DNA of 64,000 bases from Occallatibacter savannae (GTDB lineage: Bacteria > Acidobacteriota > Terriglobia > Terriglobales > Acidobacteriaceae): the NCBI RefSeq assembly GCF_003131205.1, contig NZ_QFFY01000001.1:868001-932000 (forward strand), given 5' to 3'. This document shows positions 43,992 to 53,338 of the stretch, in pieces. A program made the position numbers and the translations under genes. The first letter of the stretch is position 1. Each line of letters opens with the position of its first letter. Under the pieces are notes generated by a model, which had not been told where the DNA came from, made no database searches, and saw nothing but the letters and a program-made list of their open reading frames with translations.

Positions 43992-45719
43992 TTACTGCGG
44001 TACGACGCTGTCCGGAACCGCGGGCTTTGCCGGAGTCACAGGCTGTGCCGGCGGCGGCGCGGTCTGCGGTGCTGCGTACTGCGACTCGCCACCCGGTGCA
44101 GGCTGCTGCTGTCCCTGCACCCCGATGGACGCACCAGAAACCACCAGCTCCACGCGCCGGTTCTTCGCTCGCCCGGCAGACGTCGCATTATCCGCGATGG
44201 GATCGCTCTTTCCGAATCCCTCCGCAGTCACGTTGCTGTCCTGCACGTTCTCACTCACCAGGTAGCTCTTTACGCTGTCCGCGCGCTGCTCAGACAGTTT
44301 CTGGTTGTACTCATCCGAACCGATACTGTCTGTGTAACCTTCCACCTGCACCTTCAGGTCGGGATAAGCCAGCAGAATGCCCGACACCTTCGCCAGCTTC
44401 TCGCGAGCCGCCGGTTTCAGCGTGTACTTGTTAAAGTCGAACAGCACATCCGGCATCTCCATGATCAGGCCCCGTGCCGTTTCGCGCGTCTCCAGCACCG
44501 CGCTCAGTTGCTGCCTCAACCGCTCGCGCGCAGCCTGTTCTTGTTGGGCAAGCTGCTGCGCTCGCTGTTCGGCTTCCTGCTGTGCCTGCTGCGCTTTCTG
44601 AGCCTGCGCCTGAGCCGCTGCTGCAGCCGCTTCTGCCTGTGCACGTTGCGCCGCCTCGGCCTGAGCCCGCTGCGCTGCTTCCTGCTGTGCCTGTGCAGCC
44701 TGCTGCTGGGCAAGCTGTGCCTGCTCGGCTTGCTGTCTCGACTGCTCCGCTCGCTGGCGGGCTTCTTCCGCGTTCTGCTCCGCCTGCACGCGCGCCGCTC
44801 GCTGCGCTTCCTCGTCTTCCTCCTTCATCTTCCGAATCGTCATGATCCGAGCATCTTCTGACGCCTGCACTGCTTCACGCGCGTAGGTAATCGACTGCTT
44901 CTCGTCGTGCTTCTTCTCATTGAACTGCTCCGCGTTTTCCAGATCGCGCTTAGCTCCTGCCATCGTGTCCGGAGCGTATTTACCGGCGCCGGCCGCCTCT
45001 GCAATCATGACCGCGTTCTCCGCCTCGTAGACTTCCAGCGGGGTCTTATCCTTGCGTGAAATCGGATGCAGCACCGTGTGCCGTCCTGCGGTATCCGCGT
45101 ACGCTCCGCGCGGCAGTAGCGTGTAGTGCGCTGTCACCGGCTCGATAATTCCCGAGGTGTTCTTCGTCGCAATGTTCTGCACTACGACCAGATCCGATGG
45201 CATTGTCACCGCGAAATACGGCTCCGCTGTCACCATCAATCCAAACGTCTGCAGGCCTGTCGAAACCGTGATGTGGTCCTTCCCTTTTCCTGACGGAAGC
45301 ACCTCACCCAGGTTCACCGGTCTTCCTTCCGGAGTGATCGCCCAGAGCACATACGTCAGGTACTCCTGTCCGAATCCGTTCGCCGGTGACAATCCCTCAA
45401 AATCCGCATCAACTGTCGTCCGGCCGTTACGCGCATTCACCTTCGCCTCGCCTTTGGCCTTCGGCAGCAGCTGCGTTCCCTCAAACGCAATCTTCGTATC
45501 TCCCGTGCGATGAAAGTAGTTGATCGCCGGCAGCGTGCGATCCACCACCTGCACCTTGTAGTAGGCGATCCCGTTCTTCATCTGCACCTGACCCTGATCT
45601 TGCTGACTCTGAGTCGACGTTGGATTCGGCTCCTGCGCCGCCGCGGCAGGGTTAAACAGCATGGCCCGAACCAATGCAAATACCAATCCCGAATAGATCG
45701 GTTTATATCTAAGCCTCAC
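43992..45719 (-). CDS. OmpA-family protein with long Ala/Gln coiled coil
   Basis: 575 residues, GTG start with GGAG six bases upstream, signal peptide to ~residue 28. Residues ~50-240 form a beta-rich domain, ~250-420 a coiled coil rich in Ala, Gln, Glu and Arg with AQAQ-type heptads, and ~430-535 an OmpA C-terminal domain (VLFDFNKYTLKPAAREKL; VEGYTDSIGSDEYNQKLSEQRADSVKSYL; GRAKNRRVELVV) that grips peptidoglycan. The tail is Pro/Gln-rich. It probably links the outer membrane to the cell wall. The coil makes it much longer than Pal, which it does not replace in the Tol set. Confidence 0.85.
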   Translation of the reverse strand: MRLRYKPIYSGLVFALVRAMLFNPAAAAQEPNPTSTQSQQDQGQVQMKNGIAYYKVQVVDRTLPAINYFHRTGDTKIAFEGTQLLPKAKGEAKVNARNGRTTVDADFEGLSPANGFGQEYLTYVLWAITPEGRPVNLGEVLPSGKGKDHITVSTGLQTFGLMVTAEPYFAVTMPSDLVVVQNIATKNTSGIIEPVTAHYTLLPRGAYADTAGRHTVLHPISRKDKTPLEVYEAENAVMIAEAAGAGKYAPDTMAGAKRDLENAEQFNEKKHDEKQSITYAREAVQASEDARIMTIRKMKEEDEEAQRAARVQAEQNAEEARQRAEQSRQQAEQAQLAQQQAAQAQQEAAQRAQAEAAQRAQAEAAAAAAQAQAQKAQQAQQEAEQRAQQLAQQEQAARERLRQQLSAVLETRETARGLIMEMPDVLFDFNKYTLKPAAREKLAKVSGILLAYPDLKVQVEGYTDSIGSDEYNQKLSEQRADSVKSYLVSENVQDSNVTAEGFGKSDPIADNATSAGRAKNRRVELVVSGASIGVQGQQQPAPGGESQYAAPQTAPPPAQPVTPAKPAVPDSVVPQ

Positions 45720-46002
45720 TTCAAACTCCTTAAGTTTCCGGTTCGTCTTGCACTATGTACGTTTCAATTGCTTCGATCCAAATTGATGCTTCAAAGGGGG
45801 AGCAAGTTGCACCCAAAAGAGACTCCAACTCTGTGATTCCTAAGTAGATGAAGGCCACCGCCTCACGCAACTCACCTTGAGGCACGCATGGTTGCCTCGG
45901 ACACACAAGTGACTTTCGAAACCGCTAAAATCGCTTCCGGCGTTACGCGTCCTTCAACGAGGGCTAGACTCGTTCCAGAGCACCTATCCAAGGAGAATCA
46001 AG

Positions 46003-46524
46003 GTGAAATCTTCGCGGCTTCTCGCGCTCGCTCTCTTCGCGCTTCTCTCGTTCGGCGCATCCGCCGTCAGAGCTCAGGTCAATATCTCGGTCAATATCGG
46101 GCCCGAGCCCGTATGCCCTTACGGCTACTACAATTACGCGCCATACAACTGCGCTCCATTCGGCTACTACGGACCAACCTGGTTCACCGGCGGAGTCTTC
46201 TTCGGAGCAGGCCCGTGGTTCCACGGCCCCGTGGGCTTCCGCGGCTACATCGATCGCACCTACGATCCACGCTTCGGCTACCACGGCCCGTTCCCTGTTC
46301 GCGGCGAGCACGCTGACTGGGGCCGCCACCGTGGATGGGAGAAGCAGTTCCGCGGTCACGAATACCGTGAGGAATACCGCCACGACAACGGCAACCACTA
46401 CGGCCAGTACAAAGACCACGACGATCGCGGCCGCGGTCACGATCGCGATGATCACGGTCACGGTAATGGCCACGGTCATGACCACGACGACCATGGACAC
46501 GGACACGGCCACGACCGCGACTAA
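46003..46524 (+). CDS. Exported His/Gly/Asp-rich protein (possible metal binder)
   Basis: 173 residues, GTG start with AGGAG eight bases upstream; signal peptide to ~residue 25. Residues ~30-90 are Tyr/Gly/Pro-rich (GYYNYAPYNCAPFGYYGP), like YXWGXW-type proteins. The last ~45 residues repeat His-Asp-Arg, Gly-His and Asp-Asp (DHGHGNGHGHDHDDHGHGH). The tail would bind divalent metal such as zinc, nickel or copper in the periplasm. Metal storage or buffering is inference. A strong terminator follows. Confidence 0.7.
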   Translation: MKSSRLLALALFALLSFGASAVRAQVNISVNIGPEPVCPYGYYNYAPYNCAPFGYYGPTWFTGGVFFGAGPWFHGPVGFRGYIDRTYDPRFGYHGPFPVRGEHADWGRHRGWEKQFRGHEYREEYRHDNGNHYGQYKDHDDRGRGHDRDDHGHGNGHGHDHDDHGHGHGHDRD

Positions 46525-46594
46525 GCCATCGCACTTTTCCGCTGAAAGTGGGTGCCGGGATAACGCCCATTCGAAAGCACTAACTCGCAACGAA

Positions 46595-46619
46595 AAAGCC
46601 CCGCATCGCGCGGGGCTTT
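46595..46619. terminator. Bidirectional terminator between the His-rich gene and recN
   Basis: AAAGCCCCGC (46595-46604) and GCGGGGCTTT (46610-46619) form a 10-bp stem with a 5-base loop, A-run before and T-run after. It serves both converging genes. Confidence 0.9.
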
Positions 46620-46639
46620 CTTATCAGATCGAACCGAGC

Positions 46640-48322
46640 TTACCGACTCGTCGCAATCATCTGCGCCGCATGCTGCAGGCTCGTATCCGTCACCTTCGCG
46701 CCCGACAGCATCCGCGCCACCTCATGCGTCCGCGCCCGATCATCCAGCAGCCGGATATTCATCTTCGTCCTGCCGTGATCTTCCTTCTTCTCCACCACAA
46801 AATGCTGATCCGCAAACGCCGCGATCTGCGGCAGGTGCGTTACGCACAGCACCTGCTGCGCGCGACCAAGAGCCTTGAGTTTCTGCCCCACCGCATCCGC
46901 CGCTCGTCCGCCGATGCCGATATCGATTTCATCGAACACCAGCGTCCTTGGCGTTGGCAGCTTCTTGCGGGTCTTCGCTGAAGCTTCCTCCACCGCAACC
47001 TTCAACGCCAGCATCACGCGCGACATTTCGCCGCCCGACGCGATCTCGTGCAGAGGCTTCAGTGGCTCGCCGGCATTCGTCGCGATCCGATACTCAACCT
47101 CATCCCATCCATCCGCGGTCCACGCAGACTCCTGCTCCTTGCTCGCAACTGAAATTTCAAATCGCACCTTCATCGCCAGCGAATTGATCTGCGCCTCTGC
47201 CAGTTTCGCCAGCTTCGCCGCCGCCGTCTTTCGCTGCGCCGACACAGCCCCGGCTGCCTGCCTGTATGCATCCGCAGCCTTCGCCAGCGCAAGCCGCAGC
47301 GTCTTCAGAGTCTCGTCGCGGTCTTCAACTTCGGCCAGCTTCCGTTGCACATCCTCGCCCAGCGCGATCACCTCAGCGACTGTCTTGCCATACTTTCTCT
47401 TCAGCCGATCGAGCAGCGCCAGCCTGTCCTCAATCTCCGCCAGCCGCTCCGGCGAAGCATCGATGCGCTCCGCATAATCCCGCAGCGTCGAACTCACATC
47501 GCCCACAATCGCCCGCGCCGAAGCAATCTGCTGCGCCGCTTCATTGAACTTCTCGTCGTATCGCGCCAGCTCATCCAGATTCTTCCCCGCCGCGCGCAGC
47601 GCCGCCTCCGCCGAAGCCCCGCCCTCATACAGCTGATCGAACGCGCCCATCGCCGCCGCATACAGCTTTTCTGCATTCGCCAGCACGCGCTTCTCCGTCT
47701 CGAGCTTCTCGTCTTCTCCCGCAAGCAGACTCGCCGCTGCAATCTCTTTGGCCTGGAAGCTCCACAGATCCACCATCCGCAGCCGTTCCTGCTCGTTCGT
47801 CAGCAGATCATCCATCTTCGATTGCGCCGCCCGCCAGCTTCCGTACGCTGCCGCAACCCCCTCCGTCGAGATCGCCGCAAACCGGTCCAGCAGTATCCTC
47901 TGCTGTGTCTGGTCGAAGCTCGCCAGTGTCTCCGACTGCGCATGCACCAGCGCCAGCTCCGGCGCAAGCTGCCGCAACACGCCCACCGTCGCCTGCTGGT
48001 TGTTCACGAAAACTCTGCCCTTGCCGTTCGACAGGATCTCCCGCCGCAGAATAATCTCGTTGCCCTCGGCATCGATCCCGTTCTCTTCCAGAACCGCTTC
48101 TGCCGCCGCAGTCGACTCAAACACACAAGCAACCACAGCCTTCTCCGCGCCGTGACGCACAATCTCCGCCGAAGCCTTGCCGCCCATCAGCAGCGCCAGC
48201 GCATCCACAAGAATCGACTTGCCCGCCCCGGTCTCGCCCGTGAGCAGGTTCAACCCCGGCCCAAACACCGCTATGGCGTGGTCGATGACAGCGTAGTTTT
48301 CTGCGCGCAATTCAACGAGCAT
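46640..48322 (-). CDS. recN: DNA repair protein RecN
   Basis: 560 residues, standard length. An SMC-type ATPase that holds and tethers broken DNA during double-strand break repair. LLTGETGAGKS (~27-37) is the Walker A, SGGEMSRVMLALK (~430) is the ABC signature, and TLVFDEIDIGIGG is the Walker B; a coiled coil spans ~160-390. The start MLVELRAENYAVID is typical. It stands alone between a terminator and the Tol genes. Confidence 0.95.
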   Translation of the reverse strand: MLVELRAENYAVIDHAIAVFGPGLNLLTGETGAGKSILVDALALLMGGKASAEIVRHGAEKAVVACVFESTAAAEAVLEENGIDAEGNEIILRREILSNGKGRVFVNNQQATVGVLRQLAPELALVHAQSETLASFDQTQQRILLDRFAAISTEGVAAAYGSWRAAQSKMDDLLTNEQERLRMVDLWSFQAKEIAAASLLAGEDEKLETEKRVLANAEKLYAAAMGAFDQLYEGGASAEAALRAAGKNLDELARYDEKFNEAAQQIASARAIVGDVSSTLRDYAERIDASPERLAEIEDRLALLDRLKRKYGKTVAEVIALGEDVQRKLAEVEDRDETLKTLRLALAKAADAYRQAAGAVSAQRKTAAAKLAKLAEAQINSLAMKVRFEISVASKEQESAWTADGWDEVEYRIATNAGEPLKPLHEIASGGEMSRVMLALKVAVEEASAKTRKKLPTPRTLVFDEIDIGIGGRAADAVGQKLKALGRAQQVLCVTHLPQIAAFADQHFVVEKKEDHGRTKMNIRLLDDRARTHEVARMLSGAKVTDTSLQHAAQMIATSR

Positions 48323-48545
48323 GAAAGGTCAGTCCGAGCGCAGCATAGCATGAACCACGCAGCCTCGGGCTAAGCCTCTCAGAATGCGGAGCTTCGAGTG
48401 CACCACATCGATAACTTGGAGCCATTTCACACGTCTGATACCGTGGATACTGAGGTAAATTCCGATTTTCACAGCTACCCTGTTCCTCGCTTTACAGGCT
48501 GATGCGGGCGCTCCCACCGGGCCCGTCTCTTCGGGTACAAGCGCC

Positions 48546-49247
48546 GTGATGGAGATGCTCGGCAACATCGGTGGCATCGCTCTCGGCGTCCTTATTCTGT
48601 TGCTCATCGCCAGTCTCTACTCCTGGACCATCATCCTCGGCAAGATCGGCACCTTCGGAAAAGCCACCCGCGAGAGCCGCAATTTCATCAACGCCTTTCG
48701 TCGCGCCACGCGCCTGCAGGAAGTCGCGGCCTTCGCAGACAACTACAAGTCCAGCCCGCTGGCTCAGGTCTACGTTGACGTCTACGAAACCTACAAGCGT
48801 CAGACGGGCGGCTCCGGACCTCCACGCAATCTCGCCCCGCTCGAACGCTCCGCACAGACCGCAGCCAGCGAAGCCGTCACTGCACTCGAGCGCCGCCTCA
48901 CCTGGCTCGCCACGATAGCCGCCACCAGCCCGTTCATCGGCCTCTTCGGCACCGTCATGGGCGTGGTCGACGCGTTCCACGGCCTTGGCACCGCCGGCGC
49001 AGCAACTCTCCGCGCCGTAGCACCCGGCATCTCTGAAGCGCTCATCACCACCGCCGCCGGACTCTTCGTCGCCGTGCCTGCTGTCGTCGCTTACAACCAG
49101 TTCGCCGCGCGCATCAAGGTCTTCGCATCTGCGACCGACGACTTCTGCCGCGAATTATTGAACTCACTCGAAGAAATCCCCGTGCGCAGCAGTTCCGCTG
49201 CGCCGCGCGACGAGCCGCAAGAGGTCAGACGTGGCTTTCACGACTAG
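48546..49247 (+). CDS. MotA/TolQ/ExbB proton channel family protein
   Basis: 233 residues from GTG 48546 (followed at once by an ATG). Three membrane helices (ALGVLILLLIASLYSWTIIL; ATIAATSPFIGLFGTVMGVVDAF; LITTAAGLFVAVPAVVAYNQF) with the conserved threonines of the proton path. It works with the following ExbD/TolR gene (overlap 17 bases), using the proton gradient to drive TonB/TolA. Relatives often begin about 25 residues earlier. The reading frame here is open back to 48459 but has only a rare ATT candidate at 48465, with GAGG upstream. Confidence 0.88.
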   Translation: MMEMLGNIGGIALGVLILLLIASLYSWTIILGKIGTFGKATRESRNFINAFRRATRLQEVAAFADNYKSSPLAQVYVDVYETYKRQTGGSGPPRNLAPLERSAQTAASEAVTALERRLTWLATIAATSPFIGLFGTVMGVVDAFHGLGTAGAATLRAVAPGISEALITTAAGLFVAVPAVVAYNQFAARIKVFASATDDFCRELLNSLEEIPVRSSSAAPRDEPQEVRRGFHD

Positions 49248-49653
49248 CAACGGCAAAACGCAAACCTCTCTCGCGGATATCAACATCACGCCGCTCGTCG
49301 ACGTCGTGCTCGTGCTGCTCGTGATCTTCATGATCACCGCGCCCGTGCTGCAATCCGGCATCGAAGTCAACATTCCGAAAACGCGCACCGTCAAAGAAAT
49401 CACCGAGCAGCGCCTCGTCGTCACCATCGACCGCGATCAAAAAGTGTTCCTCGGTGACAACCCCGTCAACGTGCACGATCTCGGTCAGCGCCTTCGCGAC
49501 GCCAGCGGCCCCGACACCAAGAAAGTCATCTACCTTCGCGCCGATGAGCGCGTCCCCTTCGGCGCATTCGCCAGCGTCATGGACTCCGTCAAGCAAGCCG
49601 GCATCACCAACATCTCCATCGTCACCCGCCCCGTCGAAGGCAAAGGCAAATAG
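49231..49653 (+). CDS. ExbD/TolR family protein
   Basis: 140 residues, GTG start overlapping the channel gene. One helix (ITPLVDVVLVLLVIFMITAPVLQ) carries the essential Asp of the proton path, then a periplasmic domain (VVTIDRDQKVFLGDNPV; VIYLRADERVPFGAFASVMDSVKQAGI) typical of TolR/ExbD. Second component of the energising complex. Confidence 0.92.
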   Translation: MAFTTSNGKTQTSLADINITPLVDVVLVLLVIFMITAPVLQSGIEVNIPKTRTVKEITEQRLVVTIDRDQKVFLGDNPVNVHDLGQRLRDASGPDTKKVIYLRADERVPFGAFASVMDSVKQAGITNISIVTRPVEGKGK

Positions 49654-49718
49654 CGATGGAGTTCGCCGAAACACAAACTGCAGCTCCTGAGTCGTACAGA
49701 ATGCAACATATTCAGGCT

Positions 49719-49785
49719 GTCATCCTGAGCGCACGGGGCCCCAAGCGTTTTCATCAGCTTGGGGGTGGTAAGCGAAGAATCTGCT
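49719..49785. repeat. Dispersed repeat, type E
   Basis: GTCATCCTGAGC ... AAGAATCTGC, enclosing the hairpin CCCCAAGC (49739-49746) / GCTTGGGG (49757-49764). Same outer sequence as the copy at 58259. Confidence 0.65.
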
Positions 49786-49815
49786 TTTGCATTTGATTTT
49801 TGAAAGTAACAGCCC

Positions 49816-50601
49816 ATGAGCAGCCCCTTCCTTCAAGCCGGAGATCACCTGCAGCAGGAGTTGGCCCCCGAGCCATTCGCCAAACCTGCCGCAGGCGCCG
49901 TGCTGCTCCACTGCGGCATCGTCATCGCCATCGTCCTCTACGGCGTCATCGGCGGCTTCTTCCATCGCAATCTGTGGGGCGGCGCAGGTCCCGGCGGAGC
50001 CATCCAGGTCAACATCACCAGTTCCATCCCGCTCCCCTCTGATCACCCGCCTAACCAAAACGTCCTCGCCACCGAAAAGCCCAGCGAGGCTCCCGCTCCT
50101 CCTGAGCCCAAGGCCAAACAAGCTGAAGACGACACCGCAATTCCGATCCAGGGCAAGGTGAAGAAGCCGCAACAGCAGGAAGTAAAGCAGACACAGAAGC
50201 ACCAGCCCGACGTCCCCAAAAACACCGCGCAGTACGGCGAGCAGGCCGGCAGCCAGCTTCAGCGCACCGTAGCTCAGGGAGCCGCAACCGGCCCCACCAC
50301 CACCGACGCCAACTTCGGCAACCTCTTCGGCTGGTACGTCGACAACATCAATCGCAAAATGGAAGCCAACGGCTACCGCTCTCTCGCAGACCCGCGCACA
50401 CCCAAAGGTGCCCGCGCCTACATCTCCTTCGCCATCGCACGAGACGGCTCCGTCAGTCAGGTGCGCCTCGATCGCTCCAGTGGCAGCCCCACCTGGGACC
50501 AGGTCTGCGTACGCGCCGCACAGCGCGTCGACAGCTTCGGCCCCCTGCCCGGCCAATATCGCGGAAGTAACCTTAACGTTTCCTACTACTGTGAATACTA
50601 G
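49816..50601 (+). CDS. TonB/TolA-like energy transducer
   Basis: 261 residues. A cytoplasmic start of ~25 residues precedes one membrane helix (AGAVLLHCGIVIAIVLYGVIGGFF), a Pro/Lys/Gln-rich periplasmic spacer (~80-150; PPEPKAKQ, KKPQQQEVKQTQK), then a C-terminal TonB domain (~170-261; YISFAIARDGSVSQVRLDRSSGSPTWDQVCVRAAQRVDSFGPLP). The spacer spans the periplasm; the C-terminus would contact receptors or TolB/Pal. Its place between ExbD/TolR and TolB favours TolA function, while the C-terminal type is TonB-like. Confidence 0.85.
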   Translation: MSSPFLQAGDHLQQELAPEPFAKPAAGAVLLHCGIVIAIVLYGVIGGFFHRNLWGGAGPGGAIQVNITSSIPLPSDHPPNQNVLATEKPSEAPAPPEPKAKQAEDDTAIPIQGKVKKPQQQEVKQTQKHQPDVPKNTAQYGEQAGSQLQRTVAQGAATGPTTTDANFGNLFGWYVDNINRKMEANGYRSLADPRTPKGARAYISFAIARDGSVSQVRLDRSSGSPTWDQVCVRAAQRVDSFGPLPGQYRGSNLNVSYYCEY

Positions 50602-50703
50602 GACCCGGCTCACCATCCAAATTAAAATGAACTCCGATAAGAGACACGCAGAGTTCCCCACTTCACCGCTTCAGAATCATTAAAGGAAGGGTTTAGCGTT
50701 CTC

Positions 50704-52047
50704 ATGAAACTTACGTTGCGTTTTGGTCTTCCGCTTCTCGCCCTTGCAGCATGCGCCTCGCTCCCCTCATTCGCGCAGGATTGGGTCCGCACCGGCTCCG
50801 GGCTCGGCAACGCGCCCATCCGTCTCGCCGCGGCCGACTTCAAGCAGGTCGGCGCAGATCCGCAGACACCCGCGCTCAAGGCCACCTTCGACGCCACACT
50901 CTTCAGCGACCTTCAGAACGCCGGCGTCTTCGACATGGTCTCGAAGAGCTTCAACCCACCCGGCGCACCAGGCTCGCAACAGGAGATCAATCTCTCGCAA
51001 TGGTCCGCCAACCCGGCAAACGCCGCCATGGTCGCCTTCGGCGCTCTCTCCGCGTCAAGCGGCAAGCTCACCGTTTTCGGCTTTCTCGACGACGCGCGCA
51101 ACACCGCCAACCCGCAGGTCCTCGGCAAGCAATACAACGAAGCAGCAACGGAAGACATGGCGCGCACCGTCGCACATCGCTTCGCAGACGAGATCATCCT
51201 TCGCCTCGGCGGCGGTATCAACGGCATCGCCGAAACCAAGATCTTCTTCATCAGCAATCGCACTGGCTCTAAAGAAGTCTGGGAGATGGATTACGACGGC
51301 CAGAACCAGCACGCCGTTACGCACCTCGGCAGCATCTCGCTCTCGCCCCGCATCTCGCCCGACAACTCCCGCATCGCCTTCGCCACTCTCGGCAAGCTCG
51401 GCTGGTCCATCCGCCTGTATTCGCTGGAACTGAACCGCCTCGTTTCCTTCCCAGCCGGAACCGTAGGCGGCAGCAACACCAGCCCCGCATGGTCCGCGGA
51501 CGGCACCAGGATCGCCTTCTCCTCTTCGCGCTCCGGCGACCCCGAAATCTGGATCTCCGACGCTAGCGGTGGCGGCGCACACAAGATCACATCCTTCCGG
51601 GGACCCGACGTCGCACCCACATGGAACCCGCGCACCAACGCGCAGCTCGCATGGGTAAGCGGCCGCACCGGCCTCCCGCAGATCTACACCATGGATCAGG
51701 ACGGCGCCGGCGTCACGCGCCTCACAGACGGCGGCTATGCCGTCTCGCCCTCATGGGCGCCCAACGGCCAATTCCTCACCTTCGCGTGGAACCGCAAGTA
51801 CGGCCCCGGCGCTCCCGGCGGGCAGGACATCTACGTTATGGACATCTCAACAAAGCGCTGGCTCCAGCTCACCCACGAGTCCGGCAGCAACGACTTCCCC
51901 TCGTGGTCGCCAGACAATCGCCACATCGTCTTCGAACGCACCGTAGGCGGCAAAGCCCAGATCTGGACCATGCTCGCAGATGGCACCCAGCAAAAACAGC
52001 TCACCACCTCCGGCCAGAACTTCATGCCCAACTGGAGTTGGAAATAG
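50704..52047 (+). CDS. tolB: Tol-Pal system protein TolB
   Basis: 447 residues. Signal peptide to ~residue 24, an N-terminal domain to ~residue 170 (ADFKQVGADPQTPALKATFDATLFSDLQNAGVFDMV), then a six-bladed propeller with WD40-like repeats (SRIAFATLG; SPAWSADGTRIAFSSSRSGDPEIWISDA; PSWSPDNRHIVFER). TolB is periplasmic and switches between Pal and OmpA/Lpp-type partners to maintain the outer membrane during division. The pal gene expected downstream is not here. Confidence 0.93.
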   Translation: MKLTLRFGLPLLALAACASLPSFAQDWVRTGSGLGNAPIRLAAADFKQVGADPQTPALKATFDATLFSDLQNAGVFDMVSKSFNPPGAPGSQQEINLSQWSANPANAAMVAFGALSASSGKLTVFGFLDDARNTANPQVLGKQYNEAATEDMARTVAHRFADEIILRLGGGINGIAETKIFFISNRTGSKEVWEMDYDGQNQHAVTHLGSISLSPRISPDNSRIAFATLGKLGWSIRLYSLELNRLVSFPAGTVGGSNTSPAWSADGTRIAFSSSRSGDPEIWISDASGGGAHKITSFRGPDVAPTWNPRTNAQLAWVSGRTGLPQIYTMDQDGAGVTRLTDGGYAVSPSWAPNGQFLTFAWNRKYGPGAPGGQDIYVMDISTKRWLQLTHESGSNDFPSWSPDNRHIVFERTVGGKAQIWTMLADGTQQKQLTTSGQNFMPNWSWK

Positions 52048-52078
52048 AGGGTCTCACTTAACGACGGATGGGAATTAT

Positions 52079-52122
52079 GGGTGCCCCATCCTAAACCGCG
52101 GTCTTTTGCGGTTTAGGGTGGG
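52079..52122. repeat. Dispersed palindromic repeat, type A
   Basis: GGGTGCCCCATCCTAAACCGC and GCGGTTTAGGGTGGGA, a ~16-bp stem over a short T-rich loop. It lies between tolB and the convergent soxR. Confidence 0.85.
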
Positions 52123-52144
52123 AAGGCTGACCACTGATCCCTGA

Positions 52145-52627
52145 TCACTGCACTTCCAGCAATCTCGCTCCCGCACCCTCTCTCCCCAATCGGTCTCCCG
52201 GATTTCGCAGCGGACACGAATCCACCGACAAACACCCGCACCCGATGCATCCATCCAACTGATCCCGCAATCGCGTCAGCCGCTCGATCCGCTCGGTCAA
52301 CTGCCCGCGCCACCGAGCCGACAGCTTCTTCCAGTCCGCCGTCGTCGGCGTCCTCTTCTCCGGCAGCGTAGCCAGCGCCTCGCGAATCTCCTTCAGCGGA
52401 ATCCCCGTCCTCTGCGCCACCTTGATCACAGCAACCCGCCGCAGCACCTCCCGCGCATACCTCCGCTGATTCCCGCTGTTCCTCCAGCTTGTAATCAGTC
52501 CCTCCGCCTCGTAAAAGTGCAGCGTCGACACCGCTACTCCCGCGCGCTCCGCCACTTCTCCCACCGTCAACGGCCGTCGAAACTCCGCCATCTTCTTCTC
52601 CATCTCCGAACTCATCTTTGTCGCCAT
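52145..52627 (-). CDS. soxR: Redox-sensing transcriptional activator SoxR
   Basis: 160 residues. The MerR-type helix-turn-helix ([26 protein letters not shown]) is at ~20-45, and the iron-sulphur cluster motif is C127-x2-C130-x-C132-x5-C138, exactly the SoxR spacing. SoxR dimers hold a [2Fe-2S] cluster; oxidation by redox-cycling compounds activates transcription from a promoter with a long spacer. Such a promoter (52641-52671) lies in the gap to the divergent flavin reductase gene. Start uncertain between 52627 and 52591 (GGAG just upstream). Confidence 0.93.
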   Translation of the reverse strand: MATKMSSEMEKKMAEFRRPLTVGEVAERAGVAVSTLHFYEAEGLITSWRNSGNQRRYAREVLRRVAVIKVAQRTGIPLKEIREALATLPEKRTPTTADWKKLSARWRGQLTERIERLTRLRDQLDGCIGCGCLSVDSCPLRNPGDRLGREGAGARLLEVQ

Positions 52628-52640
52628 TCAGCCCAGCCCC

Positions 52641-52671
52641 TTGACCTCAAGTTTACTTGAGGTTCTACCCT
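52641..52671 (+). promoter_or_regulatory. SoxR-controlled promoter with 19-bp spacer
   Basis: -35 TTGACC (52641-52646) and -10 TACCCT (52666-52671) are 19 bases apart, two more than normal. The spacer is filled by the palindrome ACCTCAAGTTTACTTGAGGT (52644-52663), which matches the known SoxR box. This is the classical MerR-type architecture. Confidence 0.88.
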
Positions 52672-52711
52672 GAGTGTAGTGACAGAACTGTTCAAGGAGA
52701 ACGATCAACCA

Positions 52712-53263
52712 ATGGAACTCCCCATCAAAGTCGGCCTCGTCTACGGATCAACCCGCCCCGGCCGCTTCTGCGACACCGTTGCCCAATGGGCCGCAACCCG
52801 CATCGCCGCTCACGCAGGCTTTGCTGTAGAGCACATCGACCCCGCCCAGCCCGCAAATCCGGAGAACGGCCCCACCCTCAGCCAGCGGCTCGCTGCCTGC
52901 GACGCCTTCATCGTCGTCACGCCTGAGTACAATCACAGCTTCCCCGCGCCTCTTAAAGCCCTCATCGATTCCTACGGCCCCGAGTGGCACGCCAAGCCCG
53001 TCGCGTTTATTTCTTACGGCGGAATCTCCGGCGGCCTCCGCGCAGTCGAACAGCTCCGCCTCGTCTTCGCAGAACTTCACACCGTCACCGTACGCGACAG
53101 CGTCTCCTTCGCCGGTGCATGGGAGCAATTCGACTCCACCGGCGCTCTCCGCAACCCCGATCGTTTCGAGCGCTCCATGGACGCCATGCTCCGCCGCCTT
53201 CACTGGTGGGCCGTCAGCCTCGCCCACGCCCGCAACATCATGCCCTACGCCAAAACCGTGTAG
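52712..53263 (+). CDS. NADPH-dependent FMN reductase family protein
   Basis: 183 residues. Flavodoxin-like fold: VGLVYGSTRPGRFCDTVAQW is the phosphate loop, VVTPEYNHSFPAPLKALID is the conserved FMN segment, and FISYGGISGGLRAVEQL contacts the ring. Reduces flavins or quinones with NADPH. Preceded by the SoxR promoter, so it is very likely induced by redox-cycling compounds, as in the non-enteric SoxR regulons that are small and built of reductases and pumps. The ATG at 52712 was chosen; a GTG at 52679 is less likely. Confidence 0.9.
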   Translation: MELPIKVGLVYGSTRPGRFCDTVAQWAATRIAAHAGFAVEHIDPAQPANPENGPTLSQRLAACDAFIVVTPEYNHSFPAPLKALIDSYGPEWHAKPVAFISYGGISGGLRAVEQLRLVFAELHTVTVRDSVSFAGAWEQFDSTGALRNPDRFERSMDAMLRRLHWWAVSLAHARNIMPYAKTV

Positions 53264-53279
53264 CACGTTGATGGGTGCG

Positions 53280-53313
53280 GGTGCCCCCGGTCCCTCGCAC
53301 TTGGGGACCGGGG
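53280..53313. repeat. Dispersed palindromic repeat, type C
   Basis: GTGCCCCCGGTCCC / GGGGACCGGGG with the loop TCGCACTT, an 11-bp GC stem. Copies at 53758, 60743 and 62715. Confidence 0.8.
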
Positions 53314-53338
53314 ATGAGGCTTAACAGCTGCCACCGCT

